DNA of 64,000 nt from Endotrypanum monterogeii (GCA_000333855.2 CM007348.1:192956-256955), one strand, 5' to 3'. Positions 30,301 through 40,136 are shown, numbered from the stretch's first letter. The notes: generated by a model not told the origin, from the sequence alone. Numbers and translations are program-made.

Positions 30301-31722
30301 GACATGGCATCGAATCCACGACAAGCTAGGTGCGACAACTCCACTGCTCCTACTACTGTCGTCCCGACGTCTCCAGTAATGACTGGTGGCACCACCAGCC
30401 CGCAGACATTCGGACAGACGCTTCACGTAGGCTGCAGAAGCACCTCCCCGGATTCTTCGCTGGCTACGAGTCTTCTGCCTGACATTGCAAGTCAGAGTGC
30501 TGGTGGCAATAGCAGCGTTTCAACGGCTGCTGCGACACTACCGCAGACTATACCGGCGGCTTTTTCGAACCTCGATCATCGTGGGGGCGCGTTCTCTGGA
30601 TTACTTCTCTCGCCTTCCCGAATCTCGATGAGCAAAACCACCGCCGGAGTTGCCTTCGCCTCCGTCCCAACACCCAGGGCTTCGTCCTTGTTGGAGCATC
30701 AGGACAGAGGTCGCGTTCTCAGTCCTCCACATCAGCTCTCCTCTTCACAGCGACGTATCTCACTGGAGGTTGTTAAGACCGAAGAAAGCACTTCTCGTCA
30801 CTCCGGCAGTCCTAGTATCAGCGAGGTCGAGAGCTTGCTAAGCACTGGCGTTGGCACAAATTGTGCAATGCGGCTCGTCTTGCACACTCGCCGCGATTCC
30901 CCCGCCAACGAGTTTGGCGGGCGTCGTAGGGAGAATGGGGATTCTCAAGGTCGGACTGCTCCCTCGGGACAGGCAGCTCACGGAGCTTCTTTGCTGGAGC
31001 CGAGCCCCAACCAGGGTTACATGATAGGGAAGGGGGGTATAGGCGGGGTTGCTGATAAATCAGAGATGGCCCCTATACTGGATGGCTGCGTGAAGGTGCA
31101 CACGAGGCCCGCCAATGTGGACGCCGGTCGTGGCGGGTCATGTGGCCTGAATTTAGGCGCACTAAGGAGTGAGTCCTCGCTACACGCTTACATGGATCTG
31201 GCAACCCCAGCATCACCACGCTCGCATCAAAAGCGGCGGCTCGCTTCTGCCGCATCGAGGACGGTGGTTCCAATTTCTACAGTGCCCCAATCTCGCTGTG
31301 TTGCATCCTCAGCTTTGCAACATACGTTGCCAGAGCTGCAGTACGACGCCACATCCTCAATGCTCTCCACCCCGCTACAGGGGGGCTCTTTTTCGTGCCT
31401 TCCGGAACTGTGCTCCAAGAATGCCTACACGACGCCTCGCTCGCCACTGCTTCTCATTGATGAGGTTGCACATTCCATTCGCCTGAGCGACGCCTATGCT
31501 CCATACTGTTATCGTCATCCCTCATGTGTCTCGGCTATGAACCCTTCTACAAACATGGAGGGCAAGGTACTCGACCACATACTCTACGAAGATGAGCACG
31601 TCGTGTGTGGCGGAGTGCTGCGACTGGGAGAGCGACAAGAGCTTCCGAATGCAAGGGTGCCAAGCGACCACTACATGGTCGGGTCTGTACTTATTCCAAT
31701 CGATCAGCTTCGCCAAGCCTGA
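27322..31722 (+). CDS. CCR4-type endonuclease/exonuclease/phosphatase protein with large insertions (1466 aa)
   Basis: The frame runs upstream to a GTG, but the first ATG is 27322. The C-terminal part holds an EEP domain in pieces. Block 1 (about 300-383) has GYNILASRLASTDLY with the catalytic Asn and LLLEEISVG with catalytic Glu about 352. Block 2 (about 602-705) has VSVFYKAARF and VVAAVHLIW. Block 3 (about 820-856) has GGDFNSE with D828 and N830. Block 4 (about 1385-1464) has VLDHILYEDE and PSDHYMV with D1449 and H1450. The closest family is CCR4/nocturnin, Mg-dependent deadenylases. All catalytic signatures are present. Ser/Pro/Thr-rich insertions of about 218, 114 and 528 residues separate the blocks, and the first 300 residues are also low-complexity. 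There is no leucine-rich repeat as in yeast CCR4. mRNA deadenylation or a 2'-phosphodiesterase-type activity is inference. Confidence 0.92.
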   Translation: MSRLDEEAVDDHGVVSGIRTISAVNGVGAMPQTATRLCASMPSDSDVFRFVAATPDVNVSDKHPLQTSLTTGSRTGDGGPPQEGVSERQLLSLTHHRHGASSTNTSAPVEDLPLPILTTLPFSGVSGAVISFNTTDVGVNMGAGEPIAAAAGVVPEAAFVSPGTSPAGRSMTLLERRNNRERTTLSFSCLSGLSVERLQESMRDTNLVPNSDEIPHPKAQGWSKTVASAALLRDYTMPSLHPSLTDVSRELCAEPPNDGVHRQASQLTGSREDGGGDGKYLHRPFTSPSELKAMDAIPGAVKVIGYNILASRLASTDLYPSCPPSVLSEDYRVGLIKEELRCVDPDILLLEEISVGVHELTLGPYLRSTLGMEGHHVVITDRDGNPRCAPLTPPSESASLVSPIRAMPSRISSETGKRRHSSIATSTPPPASVSMDVSARRATADDFPKNIGCIGKRKCSSHLPQLHEPSLSRSSCRRDRSIESSRSPACACNAPRVWERREEASQQLQNPKQPTTPPHGTSPSLRGGVMVNSERVPIEGDVVHRGDRQDFSSGTTAQERRLSTLGKLPSTVSPVTGGSRIPCGTVRSEKAVEDAVGHRRLEMDGVSVFYKAARFRALEVKPVLFNRLAAAEKRLTRDEQKKLQVNSHNVALVVVLQDMQVTGVSRIYVVAAVHLIWQRIKSQLWQAHQLLSVMEALKHKYSKGFVDRVYPSGYGYLEDNSEVTQPPSITDTPLWREGAPNHLQDHMTHVLTQSSPLPLLRSCTPPARRPGVVPSHAATDASDSAGDGSGGHLPNVVGPDRTRGQCTRGVSGGCSLSAAAVTCVIGGDFNSERSGPVMEYLRTGRISGEADVMAYWRLLESKSPVQLDRTEEQRKGLAADTCATNVSAPTPPPPAVPPKVVGVTSSPEEDLSGSSLHSSARAAFYSIDSPPHQRQRRPTQFQHTDVGDTVDHAANIDATEGDGLCLLHPYTPLRRRPSNLYSGRVADDVLLAPDMASNPRQARCDNSTAPTTVVPTSPVMTGGTTSPQTFGQTLHVGCRSTSPDSSLATSLLPDIASQSAGGNSSVSTAAATLPQTIPAAFSNLDHRGGAFSGLLLSPSRISMSKTTAGVAFASVPTPRASSLLEHQDRGRVLSPPHQLSSSQRRISLEVVKTEESTSRHSGSPSISEVESLLSTGVGTNCAMRLVLHTRRDSPANEFGGRRRENGDSQGRTAPSGQAAHGASLLEPSPNQGYMIGKGGIGGVADKSEMAPILDGCVKVHTRPANVDAGRGGSCGLNLGALRSESSLHAYMDLATPASPRSHQKRRLASAASRTVVPISTVPQSRCVASSALQHTLPELQYDATSSMLSTPLQGGSFSCLPELCSKNAYTTPRSPLLLIDEVAHSIRLSDAYAPYCYRHPSCVSAMNPSTNMEGKVLDHILYEDEHVVCGGVLRLGERQELPNARVPSDHYMVGSVLIPIDQLRQA

Positions 31723-34159
31723 GGGAGGTTTGGCCCACCCAGGATGGGGGTGAGGTGTGCTAAGAAGCGAACCTAAAGGATCGCACGCTACACACCGAAG
31801 GAAGAAATATTGGGGGAGGGGGGGGAGTGAGTGTGTCAGTAGGGTGTATCTATGCTCCGGTGCGACCAAGAGCCCTCCAACATGAGAAAAAAAAATCGTT
31901 TTTTTTTTTCTTTCCCCTTCTGTATTTGTTCACGGCGCGTCTACTTCCTCGCGAGAGGCGATACCCCGTTCACTTTGTGGTCTGAGGTAGGGGCTACTCC
32001 CCTGCTCAGGCACACAAACGAGTCTACAGGGGAACACAAGACGCTTCATCATATAAAAGCTCACTGGGTGTTTCGCTAGAGTCACCGGCGCACTGACCTA
32101 GGGTATTCCCTAGACACAAATCACCTGCTCTCACCCTAGAGCGTGTAGGAGGAGGAAAAAAAGGCGCAATCTACTCATCAAATACACATATATATGTATG
32201 TATTAGTATGCTCTTGAACAACGGAAAAAAAAAATAGTTGCCTGTCTCAGCACGATGTATCGATGATAAGTACCGAGAAGCGGGGGAAGAAGAGCTAAAG
32301 GAAAGTTTATCAATATGCCAGATTCGTGTGTGTGTGTGTGCACCCTGGGGCCGGGAAGGGAACGGAGGACGATGGGCGAGTCTGGTAAGGGGGACGCTGT
32401 CTGAATGTGATGTTTTTGCCGCTTCCTGATGCACCTTGGAATACATCATTGTTATTAGTTCAGTTTTTTCCCATCTTCTTTCCTAGGGACCCCTCCCCCC
32501 GCTCTCATCTCTTCTCCAAACCACGCCCAACTCGTGATGGGTACTCGTGCGCTCACGTCTCTGATTTTCGGCCCCTTGCTTTTTTTTTTTCCCTCTTTCC
32601 CCCCTTTTTCGACATATTTGTTTGTTGATTGAACAGGTGTGCACCCTCTTCTTTGTATGCTTGCCTCTAGGGAATGTAGTTCTTACAAAGACGACTGGTG
32701 CTTGACTTTTTCTGTAATCCTCCCTTTTGTTTTCGAATCTCGGGGTGGGATAGTTTTTCTGTTTGCTGTGCATTTGGTGTCGCTCGTCGCAATTTTTTTT
32801 TTTTGTTCTTCATGTATCACTCACTTTGGGTCGAGGGAAAGGGGAAAAGGGTTCGATGTCTGAAATGAAGAGGAGGGACGTGTGTGTGTGTGTGGGGGGG
32901 GGGTCGAGTCGCTTACCGACCTTGTGCACAAGCCTTCTTGCTGGGCAGTGAAAAGGGCGAAGGAGGTTTGGAGGAGCGGCCTCTTCTGCTCGTCTCTCCC
33001 CCCTCCTCCCTTCTGTTTTCATTGGAGTAGTTAAGCTTCCCAACTTTACCTCACCTGCAAATGGAGCTTCAGCTATGACTTGGATAACCTTGGCGCTGTT
33101 TTCTGGTCCCTGCAGCATTGTTTTCTCTCATTTTCATTCCAGAGAGCAACCACGTACACGGGAGAGAGTGAGTGATCCCTCCCTCCCTCCTCTAAATTTC
33201 ATTCACATGCGTGCACCTCGTGCAGCATTCGGAGGCAATTCTAAAGCGAAAGGAACCTCCACAGCAATGACTTGTGTTTACACCGTATATGCAGTACCAC
33301 ACTGCCGTCCTCCTGCTCCCTCCGCTTCCATGTTCAGGATATGTCTCCGTCTTTGTGATTTCGTCGTTCTTTGTTATATATATATCCCCCCGGGCGTTCA
33401 TTGACTGTAGTTGTCTGTCGCTACTGTTGAACACTCCGGGGCGTCATATCCATATGTACTTGCAACTCTTCGTTGGCCAAGCTCTCTTCCCTGTTGTAGT
33501 ATGCTGCCTCTTTCTTGATCCCACGTCTACCTGTACCACTCTCTCTCCATCAGTCTGTCTGTGCGAGTCGGTGGGTTGGAAAAAAAACGTTTTTTTTTCA
33601 GTCCACTTTTCCGTTTTTTTTTTTCACGTAACGTTTCAACATGTACAATTTTTTTTTTGAAATTGCTCACATCTGTTATGATTGATGCATCCAACCGGGC
33701 ATTCGTTTTCTTTTTTGTTCTCCTGCTTTGATACGCGAAAAAAAAACAACAAAACATAAAACAAAACAAGCGAATTTGGTGACAGGGGAACAATACGACA
33801 CACATCTACACAAAATAATACAAGAGGCAACGCAATCTGTGGCGGTGTGGGTGTGAGTGCTGCTTCATACACACCTACTGAATGTAAATCTTTTCCGTGT
33901 TACTCCTGAGCTTTCTGTCACTGCGCGTTTTTTTTTTCATTGTTGTTTCATACTTCCAGCAGTCCCTTCCTCCTGAGCTGCGTTCTACTTTCAAAAAACA
34001 CATACACGTCATGCTTCCTCATTTGCACTGCTGGAAAACGATAGCGCAACACCCCGCTTCTCGAGCCCTCCTCTATTCCTGTTTTCCCTCTTCGACTCCA
34101 TTCCTCACGTTTTTTTTTTTAAAGGCGAAATATCGATGACCATCGGATCGTGTTTTCGA

Positions 34160-34163
<4 letters not shown>

Positions 34164-34193
<30 letters not shown>
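34164..34193. repeat. (TA)15 microsatellite
   Basis: Uninterrupted TA repeat of about 30 nt within the 4.6-kb gap. Confidence 0.9.
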
Positions 34194-34200
<7 letters not shown>

Positions 34201-34506
34201 CTTCATTAGGCATAAGTGGCGTGTAGCGCAGCAAATCGTGTACTCTGGTGTGTATCTCTTCTCTCTCCTGCCGCACCTTTTGATCTGCTTTTAATATATG
34301 TGTATACTCACCTACAGAGGTTATTTCGGTGGGCCAGTGCCTTCACCAAATTCATTCAAGGAGAACCGAAGAAATCAGCGCGTCTTACAAGACAAAATCC
34401 CCTAATTTTTTCCCTCTTGCGAGTGTGACCCTACTCGGTAGCACGCAGATGCCGCAATGGCTCATCCGTGAGAGAGCATTTTCTGCTCACCAATCGACGA
34501 CATTAA

Positions 34507-34545
34507 CACACACACACACACACACAAACACAAACACACATGTGC
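34507..34545. repeat. (CA)n microsatellite
   Basis: Imperfect CA repeat with AAACA interruptions. Confidence 0.8.
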
Positions 34546-35431
34546 ACATACATTCACACAGATCGCTGTATCCAGGCCTTGAAATCAATTGCACGCCAGT
34601 ATTTCTCGTGACACCACTGGGGAGAGGAAGGAGGGAGTGATCTTTGTGACTCCCTCCAACTGCCACTCGCGTTGTCTGGGATAAGAGTTTCGCCGAGGGG
34701 CCGGAAAAAGGATGTGTCTTGTGAGATTGCGCGAATGGGTAATTGTTGAGTGTGTGACACGGGACCCATGTGAAGGAATGTGGTGTGATCAACCTGGGGG
34801 GACTTCAGCTAAACATCGGATTTGGGCTAACCCGCGGTCGAGTCCGGAGTTGAAAACGAGGAGCACTTTTTGTTTACTAGGGTCGTTCGATCGAGGTGCG
34901 CCATAGCTGGACACGCACCGTTAGGGATGACTTCGTAGCGGGTGTACTTGTGATTGTCTGCGCGGGCCTGATTTGTTCAGCTTAACAGAGCGATGTATAC
35001 ATTTGATGATGCCTGCCCGGCGCGCCTTTCGTGACTAGGTGCTCTCGTCGGGAGAATGGCGCAGATGAGGATGGCCATAGGGAATATCACTGCTCTGGTG
35101 GAAGGTCGCGCGCGTCTCATTGGTGCAACATGTCGCCTCTTCGACCTCACGCCTGGTCAGCGGTTGGGGGACTCAATCGACTCACACCAGGCCTCGTGCG
35201 CGGCGTTGATATCACTGAATGCTGTATATGCGTATCCGCTCACCTTTTTGGTTTGTTGGGTGCTGAAGCCTTCCTCTACATATTTTTATTGTAGACATCT
35301 CTTTCTGCCGCTTTTTCATATGTTTTTTTTTTTTTCTGCTTCCTTTTGTCTTGAATGATTTTCAGTTATTCCCCGTCATCTTCTTCTTTCTTTCCTTTTG
35401 CTTACCACTGGGGCTTCGATGTGTCACGCGA

Positions 35432-35458
35432 GGGGGGGGGGGAGGGGGGGGGGCGGGC
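35432..35458 (+). repeat. G-rich run with quadruplex pattern
   Basis: Two long G runs separated by a single A and followed by CGGGC. Long runs can be split to give four G3 tracts, so a quadruplex is possible on the transcribed sense strand. Confidence 0.6.
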
Positions 35459-36190
35459 TGGCGGCGCGTGAGCCTGCATGGTGGGGATCTAATTTTAATT
35501 TTTTTTTTTTTTGGTGCCTTATGCTTTGTGTCGTAAAGCATCAAGGCTCATATTCACATTAAATTCCACTCCGATCCCCACTTTTTTCGAATTTATCTGT
35601 GGTGTACTTGGAGGCATCAGTACACACGCGTCTAAGCTATTAGAGCTAAACTCTAGCCCCATACTTTCCGGGACGAGCTTCAATCTTTACCGCCTTGCCG
35701 ATCGCTCCGCCCTTCGGGACTGGACGCTAACGTCGTCCAAGCTACATAACTTTCCCTTCAGTATCTCGTGTTCAAATGACGCTGTCAAGGTCTGAAGTGG
35801 ATGCAGATTCACAGTTGAGCAGGGGGTTGATCGCTTGTCTTCTTTTTTTTTTTCGTTGTTGTTGTTATACAGAGTAAGTTGAGGACATCGGATATTCCCA
35901 TGCTGGAGGGGGTACGCTCTTCGTCTTCTACGTGGTACATTCACGTGGGTTGAGACGAGGTCTCTGGGTCGGTTCAGCGGATGCGGTGGTTGGGGCCCTC
36001 TTCCACAGATGGAGTGTCTGTGTGTCTCTGTGTGGGCGGGGGCGGAGGTGCAGCAAATGTTTTACATGGGCATGGCAGTGAGGATAAAAAAAAATATATA
36101 TATCACTTCTGCGAAGGTGTCCTTACTGTGGTCAGCTTTCTCTCTCTCTATATATTTATACTTGAATTAAAATAAATATATCTATGAAAA

Positions 36191-36325
36191 TACTTCTCTT
36201 CCCTTTTCCCTTTTCCTGTACCTCTCCTGATCTCTCTCACGATTTTTTAACACTGGATACGTGACACTCCACCACTGCCCGCTCTGTCCTCACCACCTCG
36301 TCAACATCAAACAAACAAAAAAAAG
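36191..36325 (+). promoter_or_regulatory. Probable spliced-leader acceptor region for bS16m
   Basis: A pyrimidine-rich tract without internal AG dinucleotides over about 36191-36300 is followed by the first AG at 36324-36325, giving a 23-nt leader before ATG 36349. Confidence 0.5.
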
Positions 36326-36348
36326 AAAAATAGTAATCATCAAGCATA

Positions 36349-36918
36349 ATGTTATCGCCTAGCGTTGCGCTGCACGCACGTGCGCTGGTAGATCGAAAGT
36401 CTCCGCAGCTCTGGGGCGCTCCTGGTGCGCCGATCATTCGGATGCGCGGTCACCACGTGGCATGGAAATTCCAGTCCTACGATATCTTTGTTGAGCACAC
36501 ACATCGGCGTCGGAACTCGGATGTCCGACTTCTGCACTATCTCGGCAAGCACTGCCCTCATCCCCAGAAGTCTCTCTGGTCGCCCGACACACCGGTTACT
36601 CAAGATCGTCATCTGTTTATGCTTACAACTGTCGACGTGGACGCGTTCAAGTACTGGTTCGGTGTCAAGCGATGCCGTCTCTCTGTGGGTCCGTGGAGCA
36701 TTCTCGCCAAGTCGGGGCTACTCCCGCCGTCTTACAAGCAAAACTCCAAGATCATGCCGAAGCCCATCTTCGACAAGGAGCAGTTGATGCGGTACTACCT
36801 GGCCAACCGTAAAGACCTGCGGCAGATGGAGAGGGAGGACTACCTGAACTACAGAAATGGTATGGTGAAGTCACCGGAGGAGCGCGCAACAGAGCGGCCA
36901 GTGGCACCGTTTTTGTAG
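36349..36918 (+). CDS. Mitochondrial small-subunit ribosomal protein bS16m (189 aa)
   Basis: bS16 is a component of the bacterial-type small ribosomal subunit; here it would serve the mitochondrial ribosome. The start is the first ATG after the pyrimidine tract. The segment about 35-125 reproduces the S16 fold pattern: basic strand FVEHTHRRRNSDVRLLHYLG ending in the iExLG-like motif, a xPxP segment (HCPHPQKSLWSP), then the helix DAFKYWFGVKRCRLSVGPW equivalent to the yWxxxGAxxSxxV motif, followed by SILAKSGLLPP. Compared with bacterial S16 (about 80 aa) it has an N-terminal extension (about 35 aa) and a charged C-terminal extension (about 60 aa), as is usual for mitoribosomal proteins of this group. 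The resemblance is clear but was judged by eye. Confidence 0.82.
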   Translation: MLSPSVALHARALVDRKSPQLWGAPGAPIIRMRGHHVAWKFQSYDIFVEHTHRRRNSDVRLLHYLGKHCPHPQKSLWSPDTPVTQDRHLFMLTTVDVDAFKYWFGVKRCRLSVGPWSILAKSGLLPPSYKQNSKIMPKPIFDKEQLMRYYLANRKDLRQMEREDYLNYRNGMVKSPEERATERPVAPFL

Positions 36919-37661
36919 TTTGAAAAAAAAAAAACTTTCGTCTGTTTAACCTACCCTGCTTTCCGCTTCCCGATGGGGAAATGAAAACGATGATGAGGGT
37001 GACCACACAACATTCAGTCTCACGGCTGAGTGTGGTGGTGGTGACGAGGGCGTAGGCTATGGGGATGCACAAGGAGTGTAACACGGCTACCACGTCACAC
37101 TGCCCTTTGCATTTCGCATACCCTCCCCTCTCTCTTTTGACATTCTCCAAGTCTTTTTTTTTTCCCGTCCTTCTGTTTCGCAATGATCCGCCTCCTGGAA
37201 TCACGCTGTCGATCTGTAGCGTCTCTACGTAACTGTTACTCAGGGTCAGGGTCGGCGATGCGAGCCTGCATGGCAGTTGTGCGTCTCTCTCTCTCTGTGT
37301 CCATGTGTGCGTGAGTCGTTCTCCCCTCGGAAAAAAAAAGGTTTGGTTCTATTGCGGGTGCTCAACTTTTGGACTCAACTCGACAAATGCGTACTTACAC
37401 CTAAATGCTCACACATATATGACTCAGTGAGGAAGAAAAAGAGATGGGCCGCATCCATCTGCAGCCCCATGGGCCTGTCCGAGAGCTCCTGGGACTTGGT
37501 GTCCGCATTAGCGAGGAGCAGCGCCGACAACAGATAACCGTGCACGTGCTCCCCACACGAGAGGAGAAAGAGATGTTACTGTACATGTCCCCTTCCTTTC
37601 CATTCCCTTGCGTCCCATTATGACAGGCACTTGAGTGATGGCGATGTTGTCCCTGTTATAA

Positions 37662-37691
37662 GATGGGTGCATGTGCGCACATGCACCCATC
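37662..37691. repeat. Perfect 30-bp palindrome
   Basis: The left arm GATGGGTGCATGTGC is followed directly by its exact reverse complement, with no spacer and no mismatch. Symmetry stops at the next base on each side. It lies about 745 nt after the bS16m stop and 460 nt before the next start codon, so it is in a 3' UTR or in discarded spacer RNA. Confidence 0.95.
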
Positions 37692-37959
37692 GCTTGCTCC
37701 TTGAGTGCGCATCTTTGACACCCGTCACAGATCCATCAGACAATGAATTCGTCGGTGTTTCAGCTCTCTCTCTCTCTCTCTCTGAGTTGTGGTCAACTTC
37801 TTTCCGTGTTCTGTTTTCCTTTGTGGGCATGACTGTGTGTATATCTGTGTGTTTTGATCTTCGGTGGCGATGTTGTTGGTGAACTGATGTCAGTCCATTT
37901 CCCTCCTCTTCTTTCTGCCTAGCAACGAGAGGAAAGGCGATTTCGCACACAGACAAACA

Positions 37960-37960
37960 A

Positions 37961-37985
<25 letters not shown>
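37960..37985. repeat. (CA)13 microsatellite followed by short TA run
   Basis: A CA repeat of about 26 nt leading into TATATATATG. Confidence 0.9.
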
Positions 37986-37992
<7 letters not shown>

Positions 37993-38087
37993 GTTCGGTG
38001 TGGCTGTGTCTCGTCACCTTCGGCTCTAGCACGCTGATTCTGTTACTCGGTGTTTACGTGTCCCCGTTTACATTTCTATGCAACTCC

Positions 38088-38118
38088 CTTTTCTCCCCTC
38101 CTCTTTTTACACAAACAG
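38088..38118 (+). promoter_or_regulatory. Probable spliced-leader acceptor for the ARM-like gene
   Basis: A pyrimidine-rich tract ending in CTCTTTTTAC is followed by ACAAACAG, with AG at 38117-38118 and a 33-nt leader before ATG 38152. Confidence 0.55.
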
Positions 38119-38151
38119 AAACATCTATACATCCACACACACATACACATA

Positions 38152-39387
38152 ATGGAGTCTCCTATCAATCCAGCCGTATGGCAGGTGCTGTTCAACGCTG
38201 CGGTCGGCACCCTCTCGGTTGCCACCCTGTACTCGGTCTACCATCAGAAGTACGACATGGAGTCGGCTCAGCGGGCGGCGTTCCAGGGGCTGCGCAGCTC
38301 GGACTCGGAGGAGACCCGAGTTGCAAAACTCACAGAGCTGCTGGCAGCGTGCAAGCCGGAGGTGGCTCGCCGGCAGGCCTCTGCTCGCATGAGCGCGCTC
38401 AAGTACGGCGCACCAATCGTTCAGATGGCGAAGCTGCAGAAAGATGGGTCGAATGTGGAGAGCGTGCGCATGTCTGTCAAGGCCATTATGTATATCTACG
38501 GACCTGATGCCGAGGGGCGGCAGAAATTGAACAGTCTCGGTGGCTACAAGGTGCTATTGACTACTCTGAGCGAGGCGCAGCGACAGGGGGAGGAGGATAT
38601 GATGGAGGATGTGGCACAGGCGCTCAACGCGCTCACAGAAGTCGACGACTCCGAGGTGGTCCTCGAGGCCGATGTGCCTGAGGGCAGTGAGGGTGCTGCC
38701 ACGCTGGCACGCTTGCCGGCTACCGTCAAGATGCTGCGTATCCTCGACCCCGAGGGCTCTGTCACGTTCCTCGCTTCCTTGACGGGCATTTTTGCCAATA
38801 TCTGCGCTCTTGCAGAGGGTGCGACCAATATCGGCGGTGGCATAGACGGACATAGTGGAATGTCCTTTTTCTTGAAGCTGCTCGACCACTCCAACCGCCG
38901 CGTCGTGGCCAACGCTATCACGGTGGTGCGCTTCCTTGCCCGGGCGCGTGTTTGCCAGGAAGAGCTCACGGAGGAGGAAAATCTGGTGCGTCTGGCCGAC
39001 AATCTGCGGGTTACTGCCGAGCCGGTGGTTGTGAACTCTATCTTGACGGTAATCCTCGTGATGGCTGGCAGCACAAAGTACGGCACAGCCTTCTTTTCAG
39101 GTGTGGCCTCGAGCACGATTCCCGCCACTTTATTTGAGTTGTGGGTGCGCTCCCCTGAGAAGGCACTGCGCAGCCGTGCTGAGGTCCTCTCGCGGCTGCT
39201 CCTGCGCATTCCGCAAACATCTCCTGTCGTCGCTGCTCTCTTTGAACGCTTCCGCCCGCAGCTGGAGGAGCGCCGCCGACGGGATGAAGAGGAGTACAAG
39301 CAGCAGATGCAGCAGATGCAACAGAACCAGATGATGCAACGAATGATGATGGAGCAGATGGGGATGGACCCCTCGATGATGATGTAG
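38152..39387 (+). CDS. N-terminally anchored ARM-like helical-repeat protein with Met/Gln-rich tail (411 aa)
   Basis: The open frame extends to a GTG at 38050, but that stretch lies upstream of the likely acceptor site. ATG 38152 is the first start codon after it. Residues about 9-28 are hydrophobic (VWQVLFNAAVGTLSVATLYS), forming a signal anchor or membrane segment. From about 45 to 360 the sequence is all-helical with repeated helix pairs such as VESVRMSVKAIMYIYG, RRVVANAITVVRFLARARV and EPVVVNSILTVILVM, typical of armadillo/HEAT solenoids. The last 35 residues follow a charged helix (LEERRRRDEEEYKQQ) and are a Met/Gln repeat ending MGMDPSMMM, similar in composition to Met-rich clefts of chaperone or targeting proteins. 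The organelle is unknown. A mitochondrial outer-membrane or ER anchor is possible. No specific function is assigned. Confidence 0.88.
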   Translation: MESPINPAVWQVLFNAAVGTLSVATLYSVYHQKYDMESAQRAAFQGLRSSDSEETRVAKLTELLAACKPEVARRQASARMSALKYGAPIVQMAKLQKDGSNVESVRMSVKAIMYIYGPDAEGRQKLNSLGGYKVLLTTLSEAQRQGEEDMMEDVAQALNALTEVDDSEVVLEADVPEGSEGAATLARLPATVKMLRILDPEGSVTFLASLTGIFANICALAEGATNIGGGIDGHSGMSFFLKLLDHSNRRVVANAITVVRFLARARVCQEELTEEENLVRLADNLRVTAEPVVVNSILTVILVMAGSTKYGTAFFSGVASSTIPATLFELWVRSPEKALRSRAEVLSRLLLRIPQTSPVVAALFERFRPQLEERRRRDEEEYKQQMQQMQQNQMMQRMMMEQMGMDPSMMM

Positions 39388-40136
39388 GCACATCAGCGGG
39401 CCGGCGGAGGGATACTCTGGTGTTAGCGATCAAGTCTAGTAAGGTGGAGTGATTGCTACCTGATATGGTTGACCTTTCAAAACATGAGTTCCCGATGGGG
39501 CTAGTGAGGGGGGGGGTGGGAGGGTGGAGGGGACTGATGCTCCCCAGAGCTCCTGTTCGCAGCTGTGCCGAGCGTGTGTTGAGTTGCATGTTTTTCACTG
39601 TGCCTGCGTCACATTAAATTATTAGTTTTTTTTTTTGTCTGTGGGAGGTCGTTTCTCTGAATTAGGCGACTCTCCCTCATTCGCAGCTTTATATTTTGTG
39701 CGCGTGTGTGTATTTGTGTGTCTCTCTCTCTGTGTGTGTGAGTGTGTGTGAGGAGGATGAGTAGTGTGGAGCCGGCATCTTCTAAGGTGGTGCAGCGAAT
39801 GATGTTGTAGGCTGGCTGGGGGGTAGGCTCTGTGTGATTGTCTGTGCGTCACAAAAAAAAACTGTGACTGCTCACCTATGACCTACAGGCCGAGTCTTAT
39901 TCACATGGTCTGCCATGTTCTTCATGGTTCGTTGTCAAAAATAAAAAATTTAAAAAAGAGGCTTTTGTACCCCGCACCCACAAACCTGTGTCCATGCAAT
40001 CGAGCGCCATAAGAAGAGAAAATCAGCAGTTTGAGCAGTGCAGCGCGGTGGACCTTCCGCAGACGGGATGAAGCGTTGCCGTTGTCGCCTCAAGGAGGAG
40101 GGGTCATAGGGGAAAGGGGCTAGCACGATAGCGACG

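Larger units (their letters stand above)
31723..36348. other. Long gene-poor spacer (4.6 kb) upstream of bS16m
   Basis: The largest gap in the window, with no supported gene. It includes short GT, CA and poly-T runs, a short inverted repeat near 32097-32112 (CTAGGG-TATT-CCCTAG), (TA)15 at 34164-34193, a (CA)n run near 34507-34545, a pyrimidine-poor island at about 34640-35290, and a G-rich run at 35432-35458. A 100-codon ATG frame at 35056-35358 has no protein-like features beyond its first half and runs into poly-T. The gap probably includes a long 3' UTR of the nuclease gene. Confidence 0.5.
36919..38151. other. Intergenic spacer bS16m - ARM-like gene, with a 30-bp palindrome
   Basis: No supported gene. 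Contains the perfect palindrome at 37662-37691, a (CT)n run near 37765-37783, and (CA)13 at 37960-37985. The AG at 38117-38118 after a C/T-rich tract is a likely acceptor for the next gene. Confidence 0.55.

Noticed and set aside
29698..30426. A 242-codon antisense frame across the EEP nuclease gene
   Set aside because: Shadow of the low-complexity insertion on the sense strand; no protein-like features.
34845..34905. Sequences resembling a tRNA B box (GGTCGAGTCC, GTTCGATC)
   Set aside because: One base or more off consensus, no acceptor or T-stem pairing and no A box at the right distance.
35056..35358. A 100-codon ATG frame in the 4.6-kb gap
   Set aside because: Its C-terminal part translates a poly-T tract and nothing resembles a family. 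The first half may belong to a decayed element.
38544..39299. A 251-codon antisense frame across the ARM-like gene
   Set aside because: Antisense shadow of the sense gene; Arg/Ser-rich composition typical of reverse-strand reading of this codon usage.
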